Origin: Streptomyces mesophilus
Lineage (GTDB): Bacteria; Actinomycetota; Actinomycetes; Streptomycetales; Streptomycetaceae
Length of the DNA stretch: 64,000 bases
Direction: 5' to 3'
Assembly: GCF_011044995.1 (NCBI RefSeq)
Contig: NZ_JAAKZW010000009.1
Span: 1 to 64,000 of the forward strand
Below the pieces are notes generated by a model. That model was not told the DNA's origin and did no database searches. It saw only the letters and a program-made list of their open reading frames with translations. Both the position numbers and the translations under genes were made by a program. The first letter of the stretch is position 1, and each line of letters begins with the position of its first letter. Below, piece after piece: positions 39,961 through 48,374 of the stretch.

Positions 39961-42180
39961 ATGAAGTTCACCGATGGCTTCTGGCTGATGCGCGACGGGG
40001 TCCAGGCCTCGTACGCCACCGAGGTCCGCGACATCCGCGCGGACGCCGACCGCTTCACCGCGTACGCCGCCGTCAAGCGGGTCGAGCGCCGCGGCGACAC
40101 CCTCAACTCCCCGCTCCTCACCACCGATTGCTTCTCCCCCGCCGAGGGCGTCATCGGCGTCCGTACGACACATCTGGCGGGCCGGCGCAGCACAGGACCC
40201 GACTTCGAACTGCCCGGCGGCGACGCGTCCGTCGGCCAGGTGCGCCGGGACGGCGAGGTCGTCGAGCTGACGAGCGGTGCCCTGTCGGTGCGTCTGGACA
40301 CCACAGCCCCCTGGACGCTGTCCTTCCGCGATGCGGACGGCCGCGAGGTGACCTCGGCCGGCCGCAAGGGCACCGCCTTCTTCACCACCGGTGACGGCGC
40401 CCACCACATGGCCGGTCAGCTGGCCCTCGGCGTCGGTGAGCAGGTCTACGGTCTCGGTGAGCGTTTCACGCCGTTCATCAGGAACGGCCAGGTCGTCGAC
40501 ATGTGGCAGGCCGACGGCGGCACGAGCAGCGAACAGGCTTACAAGAACGTCCCGTTCAGCCTGCATGTCTCCCCCGCGGGCGCGTACGGCGTGTTCGTGA
40601 AGCACCCGGGGAGGGTCTCGTACGAGATCGGCTCCGAGTCGGTGGGCCAGATGCAGTTCAGTGTCGAGGACCAGTCGCTCGAGTACTACGTCGTCGCGGG
40701 ACCGACCCCGAAGGACGTACTGCGCCGCTACACCGCGCTCACCGGACGCCCGGCGCTGCCGCCCGCGTGGTCGTTCGGGCTATGGCTGACGACGTCGTTC
40801 ACCACGCAGTACGACGAGGCGACGGTGACGAAGTTCGTCGACCAGATGGCCGAGCGCGATATCCCGCTGAGCGTCTTCCACTTCGACTGCTTCTGGATGC
40901 GCGAGTACCAGTGGTCCGACTTCACCTGGGACCCGGAGGTCTTCCCGGACCCGGTCGGCATGCTGGCCCGGCTCAAGGAGCGGGGCCTGAAGATCTCCGT
41001 GTGGATCAATCCGTACATCGCCCAGAAGTCCGCCCTGTTCGACGAGGCCGCGGAGCTCGGGTATCTCGTGAAGCAGGCGAACGGCGACATCTGGCAGTGG
41101 GACCTGTGGCAGGCGGGCATGGCGCTCGTCGACTTCACGAACCCGGACGCGAGCGCCTGGTTCCAGGCGAAGCTGAAGGTGCTGCTCGACCAGGGCGTCG
41201 ACTGCTTCAAGACGGACTTCGGCGAGCGCATTCCCACGGACGTCGTCTGGTACGACGGCTCCGATCCGGAGCGGATGCACAACTACTACACGCAGCTGTA
41301 CAACCAGGTCGTCTTCGAACTCCTCCAGAAGGAACGGGGGTTGGGCGAGGCGGTCCTCTTCGCGCGGTCCGCGACGGCGGGCGGACAGCAGTTCCCCGTG
41401 CACTGGGGCGGCGACTGCTGGTCGTCGTTCGGCGCGATGGCCGAATCGCTGCGCGGGGGTCTGTCGCTCTCCCTGTCCGGCTTCGGCTTCTGGTCGCACG
41501 ACATCGGCGGTTTCGAGGGCACGCCCGACCCGGCGGTCTTCAAGCGCTGGCTCGCCTTCGGCCTGCTCTCCTCGCACAGCCGGCTGCACGGGTCGAGCTC
41601 GTACCGCGTGCCGTGGGAGTTCGGGGACGAAGCGGTCGACGTGGCGCGGAAGTTCACCAAGCTGAAGCACCGGCTCATGCCGTATCTGTACGGCGCGGCG
41701 ACCGAGGCGCACGGAGCCGGTGTGCCGCTGATGCGGCCGATGCTCCTGGAGTTCCCCGAGGACCCGACGGCCCGCGCGCTCGACCGCCAGTACATGCTGG
41801 GTCCCGATGTGCTCGTGGCGCCCGTCTTCTCCGCCGACGGCGACGTCGAGTTCTATCTGCCGGAGGGCACTTGGACGCACCTGCTGACCGGCGAGAAGGT
41901 GCAGGGCCCGGCCTGGCGCCGCGAGACGCACGGCTTTGAGGGCCTCCCGCTGTACGTACGGCCCGGCGCCGTCCTGCCGTTGGCGGCGGACGAGCGGCGG
42001 CCGGACGGCGACTGGACCGAGGGCCTCACGCTCCTGGTCACGCCCGACGCGCAGGACGTGACCGTCACGGTCCCCGACCACGACGGCCGCCCCGCCGCCG
42101 TGTACCGGGTGACCCGGCAGGCGGGCGTGACCGCGTCGGCGTCCGAGGGGGTGCCGGCTCCGTCCGTCACGGAGCTGTGA
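39961..42180 (+). CDS. Alpha-xylosidase (GH31, YicI type), second copy
   Basis: A 739-residue GH31 enzyme, paralogous to the one at 25.3-27.6 kb. Nucleophile Asp419 in FKTDFGERIPTD and acid/base Asp485 in HWGGDC are intact. MKFTDGFWLM, FHFDCFWMREYQWSDFTWDP and SRLHGSSSYRVPW are shared with the first copy, but the N-terminal 150 residues and C-terminal ~70 residues differ clearly. It is 64 bases downstream of xylB and ends at a strong hairpin. Its presence on the xylose-kinase side suggests a different ABC system or regulator supplies its substrate. Confidence 0.92.
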   Translation: MKFTDGFWLMRDGVQASYATEVRDIRADADRFTAYAAVKRVERRGDTLNSPLLTTDCFSPAEGVIGVRTTHLAGRRSTGPDFELPGGDASVGQVRRDGEVVELTSGALSVRLDTTAPWTLSFRDADGREVTSAGRKGTAFFTTGDGAHHMAGQLALGVGEQVYGLGERFTPFIRNGQVVDMWQADGGTSSEQAYKNVPFSLHVSPAGAYGVFVKHPGRVSYEIGSESVGQMQFSVEDQSLEYYVVAGPTPKDVLRRYTALTGRPALPPAWSFGLWLTTSFTTQYDEATVTKFVDQMAERDIPLSVFHFDCFWMREYQWSDFTWDPEVFPDPVGMLARLKERGLKISVWINPYIAQKSALFDEAAELGYLVKQANGDIWQWDLWQAGMALVDFTNPDASAWFQAKLKVLLDQGVDCFKTDFGERIPTDVVWYDGSDPERMHNYYTQLYNQVVFELLQKERGLGEAVLFARSATAGGQQFPVHWGGDCWSSFGAMAESLRGGLSLSLSGFGFWSHDIGGFEGTPDPAVFKRWLAFGLLSSHSRLHGSSSYRVPWEFGDEAVDVARKFTKLKHRLMPYLYGAATEAHGAGVPLMRPMLLEFPEDPTARALDRQYMLGPDVLVAPVFSADGDVEFYLPEGTWTHLLTGEKVQGPAWRRETHGFEGLPLYVRPGAVLPLAADERRPDGDWTEGLTLLVTPDAQDVTVTVPDHDGRPAAVYRVTRQAGVTASASEGVPAPSVTEL

Positions 42181-42233
42181 ACCGGGCGCCGAACGGTTCG
42201 GGTCCGGCGCGGCGCGTCGGACCCGAACCCGGT
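42181..42233 (+). terminator. Hairpin terminator after the second GH31 gene
   Basis: TTCGGGTCCG (42197-42206) pairs with CGGACCCGAA (42218-42227). An outer ACCGGG / CCCGGT (42181-42186 and 42228-42233) extends the stem. It begins at the base after the GH31 stop. Confidence 0.75.
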
Positions 42234-42323
42234 TTCCATTGAACGGAATCCCCGTAGGCACAGGGGCAGTTCACCGGTGAGATGGACCGCAGGCAGGTCC
42301 GTCGACCATGGGGAGCCGAAGCC

Positions 42324-43349
42324 ATGCCCTTCGCACGTAACCAGTGGTACGTCGCCGCGTACGGCGAGGACATCGGGGACGCTCTGTTCGGGCGGACCAT
42401 CTGCGGTGAGCCCATCCTCTTCTACCGGACGGCGGACGGACGTGTGGTGGGCATGGCGGACCGCTGTGTGCACCGCCGCTATCCGCTGTCGGCGGGCAGC
42501 AGGGTCGGCGACCGGGTCGTGTGCGGCTACCACGGCTTCACCTACGACCCCGACGGTTCCTGTGTGGCCGTGCCGGGCCAGTCACGCGTTCCGCGGACGG
42601 CCCGCGTCCCCTCGTATCCGGTCGTGGAGCAGGACTCCCTGATCTGGGTGTGGATCGGGGACGCCGCCGCGGCCGACTCCGCCGCCATCCCCCGTGCGCC
42701 CTGGCTGGACTCGCCCGACTACACGACGGTCCGCGGGATGGAACCCCTCGCCGCCCGCTACGAGTTGCTCGTGGACAACCTGATGGACCTCTCCCACGAG
42801 ACCTATCTGCACGCCGGATACATCGGCACGCCCGAGGTCGCCCAGACCCCCATCACCACGGAGACCGACGAGGACGCCGGTGTGGTGTACGCGAGGCGCC
42901 GGATGAAGGACGTCGAGTGCCCGCCGTTCTACGCCAACTCCACCGGGATCAAGGGGCGTATCGACCGGTGGCAGGACATCGAGTACCGCCCGCCCTGTCT
43001 GTATCTGCTGCACAGCCGGATCGCCCCGACCGGTCTGGAACCGGGCCCCGACGGCGACGACAGCGCGGCGAACCACGCGGAGATCGTCTACGCGATCACT
43101 CCGGAGACCGAGCACAGCACCTTCGACTTCTGGATGGTGGCCCGGGACTTCGCGCGCGACGACGAGGAGGTCTCGGCCTTTCTCGCCGAGAGCAACCGCA
43201 CCGTGGTGCTCCAGGACGTGACCGCCCTCAACCTCCTCGAACAGGCCATCGCCGCCGAACCCGAGGGGTACCAGGAGCTCAGCATCAACATCGACACCGG
43301 AGGCCTGGCCGCACGGCGGATGCTGCACCGGCTGATCGAGCAGTCGTGA
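42324..43349 (+). CDS. vanA: Rieske oxygenase, vanillate O-demethylase-like (VanA)
   Basis: A 341-residue ring-hydroxylating-type oxygenase subunit. The [2Fe-2S] Rieske motifs are Cys48-x-His50 (DRCVHR) and Cys67-x2-His70 (CGYHG). The mononuclear-iron site is Asp155, His158 and His163 in NLMDLSHETYLH. RNQWYVAAY at the N-terminus is typical of VanA. Predicted to remove the methyl group of vanillate to give protocatechuate, using electrons from the reductase two genes later. Substrate could also be another methoxylated aromatic acid. The ATG has GGGGAG upstream, and the stop overlaps the next start (GTGA). Confidence 0.87.
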   Translation: MPFARNQWYVAAYGEDIGDALFGRTICGEPILFYRTADGRVVGMADRCVHRRYPLSAGSRVGDRVVCGYHGFTYDPDGSCVAVPGQSRVPRTARVPSYPVVEQDSLIWVWIGDAAAADSAAIPRAPWLDSPDYTTVRGMEPLAARYELLVDNLMDLSHETYLHAGYIGTPEVAQTPITTETDEDAGVVYARRRMKDVECPPFYANSTGIKGRIDRWQDIEYRPPCLYLLHSRIAPTGLEPGPDGDDSAANHAEIVYAITPETEHSTFDFWMVARDFARDDEEVSAFLAESNRTVVLQDVTALNLLEQAIAAEPEGYQELSINIDTGGLAARRMLHRLIEQS

Positions 43350-43549
43350 CGTCCGAGGGCCGGGTGCCGGACATGAAAGGCGGGTTCCAAGTGCCAGGCG
43401 TGAAGCGCGGGTTCCAGGTGTTCTGGCAGCCGGGCTCGGACATTCTCACCGGCACCTGTCACTGCGGGGCCGTCGTCCGCGCCGAGGACCCCATCGGTGT
43501 CTGGAACCGACTGCTCGCCCATCCCGACCACGGCCCGGAGGCGCGGTGA
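43346..43549 (+). CDS. Small Cys-His-Cys protein between VanA and VanB
   Basis: A 67-residue protein, possibly starting later (GTG 43364, ATG 43373, GTG 43391 or GTG 43400). The conserved-looking core is FQVFWQPGSDILTGTCHCGA with Cys38-His39-Cys40, then WNRLLAHPDHG. Similar tiny proteins occur in Streptomyces genomes, but I know no function. The N-terminal part has a duplicated block of nine residues (VPDMKGGFQ / VPGVKRGFQ). The start overlaps vanA by four bases and the end overlaps vanB by four, so translation is coupled. It may be an assembly factor or metal-binding accessory of the oxygenase. Confidence 0.6.
   Translation: MTSEGRVPDMKGGFQVPGVKRGFQVFWQPGSDILTGTCHCGAVVRAEDPIGVWNRLLAHPDHGPEAR
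43364..43417 (+). repeat. 27-bp tandem duplication in the small gene
   Basis: Two 27-base units (43364-43390 and 43391-43417) that differ at five to six bases encode the nine-residue repeat. Each contains possible start codons. Confidence 0.75.
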
Positions 43550-44481
43550 TCGAGGTCGTCGTCGCGGACCGCGAGGCGGTGGCCGAGGACGTGGTGGCCC
43601 TGACCCTGCGCCGGGCGGCCGGCGGACCGCTGCCGCCCTGGGAGCCCGGTGCGCATATCGACCTGCGGCTCGCCGACGGCCTGGTCCGCCAGTACTCCTT
43701 GTGCGGGGACCCCGCCGATACGGAGTCCTGGCGCGTGGCCGTGCTGCGCGAGCCGGACGGGCGCGGAGGTTCGGCCCAGGTCCACGAACGGCTGCGGCCC
43801 GGTGTGCGGCTGACGTCCGAGGGGCCCCGTAACCACTTCCAACTCGCCGCCTCTCCAAGCTACTTGTTCCTCGCGGGAGGCATCGGGATCACACCGATCC
43901 TGCCGATGGTGGCGGCGGCCGATGCGGCCGGAGCGGACTGGCGTCTGGAGTACGGAGGCCGCAGCACGGCGTCGATGGCCTTCCGCACCGAGCTGGCCCG
44001 GTACGGCGACCGGGTGCGGATCCGGCCGCAGGACACCACCGGGCTGCTCGATCTCGACGGCCTGCTCGGCACACCGCTGCCGGACACCCTGGTCTACTGC
44101 TGCGGCCCCGAGCCGCTCCTGGCCGCCGTGGAGGAACGCTGCGCCCGCTGGCCCCAAGGGGCCCTGCGGGTCGAGCGGTTCACGCCGAAGCCGGTGGACG
44201 AGGCCGAGGAGGACGAGGGGTTCGAGGTGGAGCTCGCCCGCAGCGGTCTGACGCTGAAGGTACCCGCCGGCCGCTCCATCCTCGAAACGGTGGAGGCGGC
44301 CGGCGTCACCGCCCTGTCGTCCTGCCGCGAGGGCACCTGCGGCACCTGCGAGACCGAGATCCTGGGCGGGGTCCCCGACCACCGCGACGCGGTGCTCACC
44401 GAAGAGGAGCGGGCGGGCGGGGAGTTCATGATGATCTGCGTCTCGCGCGCCCATTCGTCGCGACTCCTTCTCGATCTTTGA
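43546..44481 (+). CDS. vanB: Vanillate-demethylase-type reductase (VanB; FNR-ferredoxin fusion)
   Basis: A 311-residue reductase of the phthalate-dioxygenase-reductase type. FMN/FAD-binding RQYSLCGDP at 49-57, NAD-binding FLAGGIGITPILPM at 108-121 and YCCGPEP at 184-190, and a C-terminal plant-type [2Fe-2S] ferredoxin with Cys260, Cys265, Cys268 and Cys298 (SCREGTCGTCE). It passes electrons from NAD(P)H to the Rieske centre of VanA. The GTG start overlaps the preceding small gene. An IclR regulator follows. Confidence 0.88.
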   Translation: MIEVVVADREAVAEDVVALTLRRAAGGPLPPWEPGAHIDLRLADGLVRQYSLCGDPADTESWRVAVLREPDGRGGSAQVHERLRPGVRLTSEGPRNHFQLAASPSYLFLAGGIGITPILPMVAAADAAGADWRLEYGGRSTASMAFRTELARYGDRVRIRPQDTTGLLDLDGLLGTPLPDTLVYCCGPEPLLAAVEERCARWPQGALRVERFTPKPVDEAEEDEGFEVELARSGLTLKVPAGRSILETVEAAGVTALSSCREGTCGTCETEILGGVPDHRDAVLTEEERAGGEFMMICVSRAHSSRLLLDL

Positions 44482-44589
44482 CGTCCGCCGTAGACTCCGT
44501 CGCCCTGGAAGCCCTGCGCGCACAGGGAGCCCGGGAAGCCATGGATGCCCTGATAGGGACGCCACGGACGCGACGGAGCGGAGACGGCG

Positions 44590-45459
44590 ATGGACAAGCC
44601 CGCCCGGCCTTCGGTGACCCGGCGGGCGCTCGGGATCCTGGACGCGTTCACGCCGGAGCGGCCCGGCCTTTCCCTGGCGGAGATCAGCAGGCGGACCGGT
44701 CTGCCGCCCCCGACCGCGCACCGCCTCGCCGGCGAGCTGGTCGCCTGGGGCGCGCTCGAACGCGACGCGCACGGGATCTACCGGATCGGCCTGCGGCTGT
44801 GGGAAGTCGCCTCGCTCGCCCCGCGCGGCCCTGCGCTGCGGGAGGCCGCGCTGCCGTTTCTGGAGGACCTGTACGAGGCGACCCACCAGAACGTGCAACT
44901 CGCGGTGCTCGACGGCCTTGAGGTGATCTATCTGGAGCGGCTCTCGGGCCGGAACGCCGTCCATGTGTTCACCCGGGTCGGCGGCCGCTTCCCCGCGCAC
45001 GCGACCGGAGTGGGCCTGGTGCTGCTCGCGCATGCGGACCGGGCCACGCAGGAACGTGCGTACGCCGGTCCGTTGCAGCGCTTCACCGAGAAGACGATCT
45101 GTTCCGGGGAGCGGCTGCGCCAGGTACTCGCCGAGGTGCGGCGGACCGGGGTGGCGGTCAGTGACGGGCAGGTCGAGCTGGTGGCACTGTCGGTGGCCGC
45201 GCCCGTGCACGGGCCGGACGACACGGTGGTGGCCGCGGTGTCGATCGTGGTCCCGGCCGAGGGTGCCGAGCCGCGCGCCCTCATCCCCGCCGTACGCGCG
45301 GGAGTCCGCGGCATCTCCCGCGCCCTGGGCGCGCCGAGCGCGCTGCGCGCCCCGGACTCGGCCGACCGCCTCAGCCAGAGCATCGGCCCGCGGGGCGCAC
45401 CCGTCCGCCGGGGCCCTCAACTCAACGGCGCGAGCCCCGAGTTCAGTCGACCCGAATGA
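44590..45459 (+). CDS. IclR-family transcriptional regulator
   Basis: A 289-residue regulator. HTH: SVTRRALGILDAFTPERPGL with LSLAEISRRTGLPPPTAHRL. The effector domain (about 85-250) ends with VAAVSIVVPAE. It follows vanAB on the same strand and probably controls it or the following transporter operon; IclR regulators of vanillate, protocatechuate and 4-hydroxybenzoate genes are known (for example PobR, PcaU). The C-terminal ~25 residues are Pro/Arg/Ser-rich. Its stop overlaps the convergent PaaX-type gene by 17 bases. Confidence 0.9.
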   Translation: MDKPARPSVTRRALGILDAFTPERPGLSLAEISRRTGLPPPTAHRLAGELVAWGALERDAHGIYRIGLRLWEVASLAPRGPALREAALPFLEDLYEATHQNVQLAVLDGLEVIYLERLSGRNAVHVFTRVGGRFPAHATGVGLVLLAHADRATQERAYAGPLQRFTEKTICSGERLRQVLAEVRRTGVAVSDGQVELVALSVAAPVHGPDDTVVAAVSIVVPAEGAEPRALIPAVRAGVRGISRALGAPSALRAPDSADRLSQSIGPRGAPVRRGPQLNGASPEFSRPE

Positions 45460-46273
45460 ACTCGAGGGCTTCGTCCGCAAGGCGCCGCGCCGGCTCCTCG
45501 TAGCGGGCCCGCAGCTCCCACAGCACGTGTTCGCCACGGATCGCCGGCCAGTCCTGGGGCAGGTACTCGACGGGCAGTCGGGGGTCGAAGCGGACCAGTT
45601 GCAGCCATTCCGTGGTCATCCAGAGAAACCTGGCCAGGTCGTCGGGGGCGTCGGGCAGCGGGTCCGGGCGGTCCCAACGGGCCAGGAACGCCTGGTAGTT
45701 CTCCGTCAGCCCGTCGAGGTCGAAGGCGTCCTTGATCATCGACGGTACGTCCGTCGGCTCCTGCGCTGCGCCGGTGAAGACCTTCATATGCCCGTTCAGG
45801 CCGAGTCCCGCGGCGATCGGAGTCACATCCACCTCGGCGGGGGCGATCCACATCCCGTTGCCGAGCGAGCCGAAGCCGGCCCAGGTCAGCCGCGAGCGCA
45901 GCTCGTGCCGGCGGCTCTGCCAGGACTCCGGCATGGAGAACGCGAGCACGGTCCAGGATCCGTCCCAGTCGCCGTTGACCGCGCCATGGGTCCAGACCCG
46001 CTGTTCCCCGTCCATGAGGATGCGCCGCGAGCGGTCGGTGAGCCCGAAGTGCATCCGCCGGCCCTGCCGGTGACGGGCGAGCAGATCCTTGCCGACCATG
46101 CGGGTCAGCGTGGAGCGCAGCGCGTGCTCGCTGACACCGAGGCGCCCGAAGAGCTCGATGAAGCTGCCGGAGAAGACGGCGATGTCGCGCCGCAGCACGT
46201 AGTTGCCCAGAAAGGTGAGCATCAGGGACTGCGGCCGCAGCCGCGGAGGTGCCCCGGCGGGATCTGTGTCCAC
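45443..46273 (-). CDS. PaaX-family transcriptional regulator
   Basis: A 276-residue regulator. The N-terminal winged helix (LMLTFLGNYVLRRDIAVFSG, then LGVSEHALRSTLTRMVGKDLL) and the C-terminal domain (WDRPDPLPDAPDDLARFLWMTTEWLQLVRFDPRLP, quoted in parts) match PaaX, the repressor of phenylacetyl-CoA pathways. It likely responds to an aryl-CoA thioester. It is divergent from the Liv-type operon and probably represses it. A GTG start at 46273 is supported by AAGGGGAG upstream; the longer frame would cover the promoter region. Confidence 0.87.
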   Translation of the reverse strand: MDTDPAGAPPRLRPQSLMLTFLGNYVLRRDIAVFSGSFIELFGRLGVSEHALRSTLTRMVGKDLLARHRQGRRMHFGLTDRSRRILMDGEQRVWTHGAVNGDWDGSWTVLAFSMPESWQSRRHELRSRLTWAGFGSLGNGMWIAPAEVDVTPIAAGLGLNGHMKVFTGAAQEPTDVPSMIKDAFDLDGLTENYQAFLARWDRPDPLPDAPDDLARFLWMTTEWLQLVRFDPRLPVEYLPQDWPAIRGEHVLWELRARYEEPARRLADEALEFIRVD

Positions 46274-46319
46274 TTGTTCCGCTCCCCTTCGGATGATGCA
46301 GATGATGTTGGGCAGATTA

Positions 46320-46348
46320 TTGACGGTCGTGACCAACACGCCTAACTT
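46320..46348 (+). promoter_or_regulatory. Promoter of the Liv-type / hydroxycinnamate operon
   Basis: TTGACG and TAACTT are 17 bases apart. Transcription would start near 46355, giving a ~68-base leader that ends in AGGAGG. The AT-rich stretch just upstream (GCAGATTATTGACGG) is a candidate PaaX site. Confidence 0.6.
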
Positions 46349-46422
46349 CAGGCAGGTTACCTCTTCGCCGGGCGTTGCCGGGGAGGGTGCGGCAGACCAG
46401 ATCCATTCCCAGGAGGTCTTCC

Positions 46423-47610
46423 ATGCGCAAGCTCATCCCCTTATTGGCGGCGGCCGCGCTGGCCCTGACCGCCTGCGGCTCCGGGGACACCGGTGGCGGC
46501 GGTGACACCATCAAGATCGGTTTCATCGAGTCGCTGACCGGCAACTACGCCCCGCTGGGCGGCGAGGCGAAGAAGACCGTCGACTTGGCCGTCGACCAGA
46601 TCAACAAGGCCGGCGGCATCGACGGCCGGAAGATCAAACTGATCACCCTCGACGACAAGACCGCACCCGACCAGGGCGTGCTGCATTTCAATGAGCTCAG
46701 GTCGCAGGGGGTCACCGCGATTCTGGGGTCGACCTTCTCCAACGTCGGCCTCGCGGTGGAGCCGCTTGCCGAGCGGGCGAAGATCCCCTACATCTCCCTG
46801 GCCCCGGCGGACGAACAGGTCGACCCCGTCCAGAAGTACACGTTCGTGGTGCCGGCGGTCTCGTCCAAGTACGCCGAGGCGATGCTCCAGTACTTCCAGG
46901 CGCACAAGATCACCAAGATCGCCGTCGCGTACGACACCAAGAGCTCCTACTCCGTGGCCGGTTTCGCCGGGATGAAGAAGTACGCCGCCAAGTACGGCGT
47001 GACGATCGTCGAGGAGGAGCCGTACGAGACCACGGCGACCGACTTCAGCCCGGTCTTCACACACGTACGGAGCTCCGGCGCGCAGGCCCTCGTCGCGTGG
47101 GCGAGCGGCGCCCCTGGAGTGACCCTCGCCAAGCAGTTCCCCAACTCGGGCCTCAAGCTTCCCCTGTTCATGACCGCCTCGCAGGCCAGCAAGCTCTGGC
47201 TCGACCCGGTGGGCAAGGCGAGTGAGGGCGTGTACGTGCAGAGCGCCATCGGCGTCATCGGCGACACGCTGCCCGACGGCAAGCTCAAGAAGTCGATCGA
47301 GGAGATGTCCGTCCCGTTCAAGGAGAAGTACGGATACGAGCCGCCGCAGTTCGCCATGGACGGGTATGCGGGCGTGAAGCTGCTCGCCGCCGCGATCGAG
47401 AAGGCGGGCGGCACCGACAAGGAGAAGATCCGCGACGCACTCGAGTCGCTGACCCTGGTCACCCCGACGGGCAAGTACACCTACTCCCCCACCGATCACT
47501 CGGGGCTCAAACCGACGGACATCTCCATGAACCGGGTCAAGGACGGCAAGCTCGTGCCCACCGAGTGGTCGGCCGAACGCAATGCCGCGACCGCCAAGGC
47601 CGCGGGATGA
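46423..47610 (+). CDS. Branched-chain-amino-acid-type ABC substrate-binding lipoprotein
   Basis: A 395-residue type-I periplasmic-binding protein (Peripla_BP_6). Signal peptide and lipobox LTAC with Cys18, then GFIESLTGNYAPLGGE, VDQINKAGGIDGRKI, and VTAILGSTFSNVGLAVEPLA. In aromatic-acid operons such proteins bind hydroxycinnamates or benzoates rather than amino acids. The first gene of a nine-gene operon; the ATG has a perfect AGGAGG. Ends in ATGA overlapping the ATPase gene. Confidence 0.92.
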   Translation: MRKLIPLLAAAALALTACGSGDTGGGGDTIKIGFIESLTGNYAPLGGEAKKTVDLAVDQINKAGGIDGRKIKLITLDDKTAPDQGVLHFNELRSQGVTAILGSTFSNVGLAVEPLAERAKIPYISLAPADEQVDPVQKYTFVVPAVSSKYAEAMLQYFQAHKITKIAVAYDTKSSYSVAGFAGMKKYAAKYGVTIVEEEPYETTATDFSPVFTHVRSSGAQALVAWASGAPGVTLAKQFPNSGLKLPLFMTASQASKLWLDPVGKASEGVYVQSAIGVIGDTLPDGKLKKSIEEMSVPFKEKYGYEPPQFAMDGYAGVKLLAAAIEKAGGTDKEKIRDALESLTLVTPTGKYTYSPTDHSGLKPTDISMNRVKDGKLVPTEWSAERNAATAKAAG

Positions 47611-48374
47611 CCTCGCTGCTCGAAGTGCACGACGTCGGCAAGGCGTTCGGCGGTGTCTACGCCGTACGCGAGGTCGGCCTGACCGTGGCCGAAGGCGAGC
47701 TGCGCGGCGTGATCGGGCCCAACGGGGCAGGAAAATCGACCCTGTTCAATCTGATCAGCGGTCATCTCCTGCCCGATCACGGCACGTTGACCTATGCGGG
47801 TCGGCGTCTGGAGCGGCTGACCCCGCACGCCCGGGCCAAGCTCGGCATCGCGATCGTCTTCCAGGGCGCCCGGCTCTTCCTGGGCATGACGGCCCTGGAG
47901 AACGTGATGGTCGGCGCGCACGCCAGAACCCGGCACGGCTTCCTCTCGGCGGCGCTCCGGCTTCCGGCGCACCGCAGGGAAGAGCGGGCGATCAGGGCCG
48001 ACGCCCTGGAGGCGCTCGACCGGGTGGGCCTCAAGGACTGGGCGGACCGGGCCGCCGAGGAGCTTCCGCTCGGCCAGCAGCGCTCGCTCCAGGTGGCCCG
48101 CGCGCTGTGCGCCCGGCCGCGGCTGCTGCTCCTGGACGAACCGGCCTCGGGGCTGCGCGCCGCCGAACGCGAGGCCCTCGCCCAGCTCATCGAGTCGCTT
48201 CGGGGCGAGGGCCTGACGACGCTGCTCGTCGAGCACGACGTCGCCTTCGTCGCCCGGCTCGCCGACCGGATCAGTGTGCTCGACCTCGGCGCGCACATCG
48301 CCGAGGGCACCCCGGCCGAGATCCGCCAGGACGAGCGGGTCATCGCCGCCTACCTCGGCAAGGAGGCCGCATGA
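47607..48374 (+). CDS. ABC transporter ATP-binding protein (LivG type)
   Basis: A 255-residue ATPase: Walker A GPNGAGKST, signature-like LPLGQQRSLQVARAL (slightly altered from LSxGQ) and Walker B LLLLDEPASGL, His switch LVEHD. Ends with a LivG-type tail EIRQDERVIAAYLG. It pairs with the next ATPase. Coupled at both ends by four-base ATGA overlaps. Confidence 0.93.
   Translation: MTSLLEVHDVGKAFGGVYAVREVGLTVAEGELRGVIGPNGAGKSTLFNLISGHLLPDHGTLTYAGRRLERLTPHARAKLGIAIVFQGARLFLGMTALENVMVGAHARTRHGFLSAALRLPAHRREERAIRADALEALDRVGLKDWADRAAEELPLGQQRSLQVARALCARPRLLLLDEPASGLRAAEREALAQLIESLRGEGLTTLLVEHDVAFVARLADRISVLDLGAHIAEGTPAEIRQDERVIAAYLGKEAA

Noticed and set aside
42521-43549. Long frame in front of the small CHC protein as a 342-aa gene
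   Set aside because: It is antiphase to vanA, which has all Rieske and iron ligands; only the part after the vanA stop is plausible.
45443-45459. Overlap of IclR and PaaX genes as evidence for a frameshift or misassembly
   Set aside because: A 17-base convergent 3' overlap is normal; both C-termini look complete.
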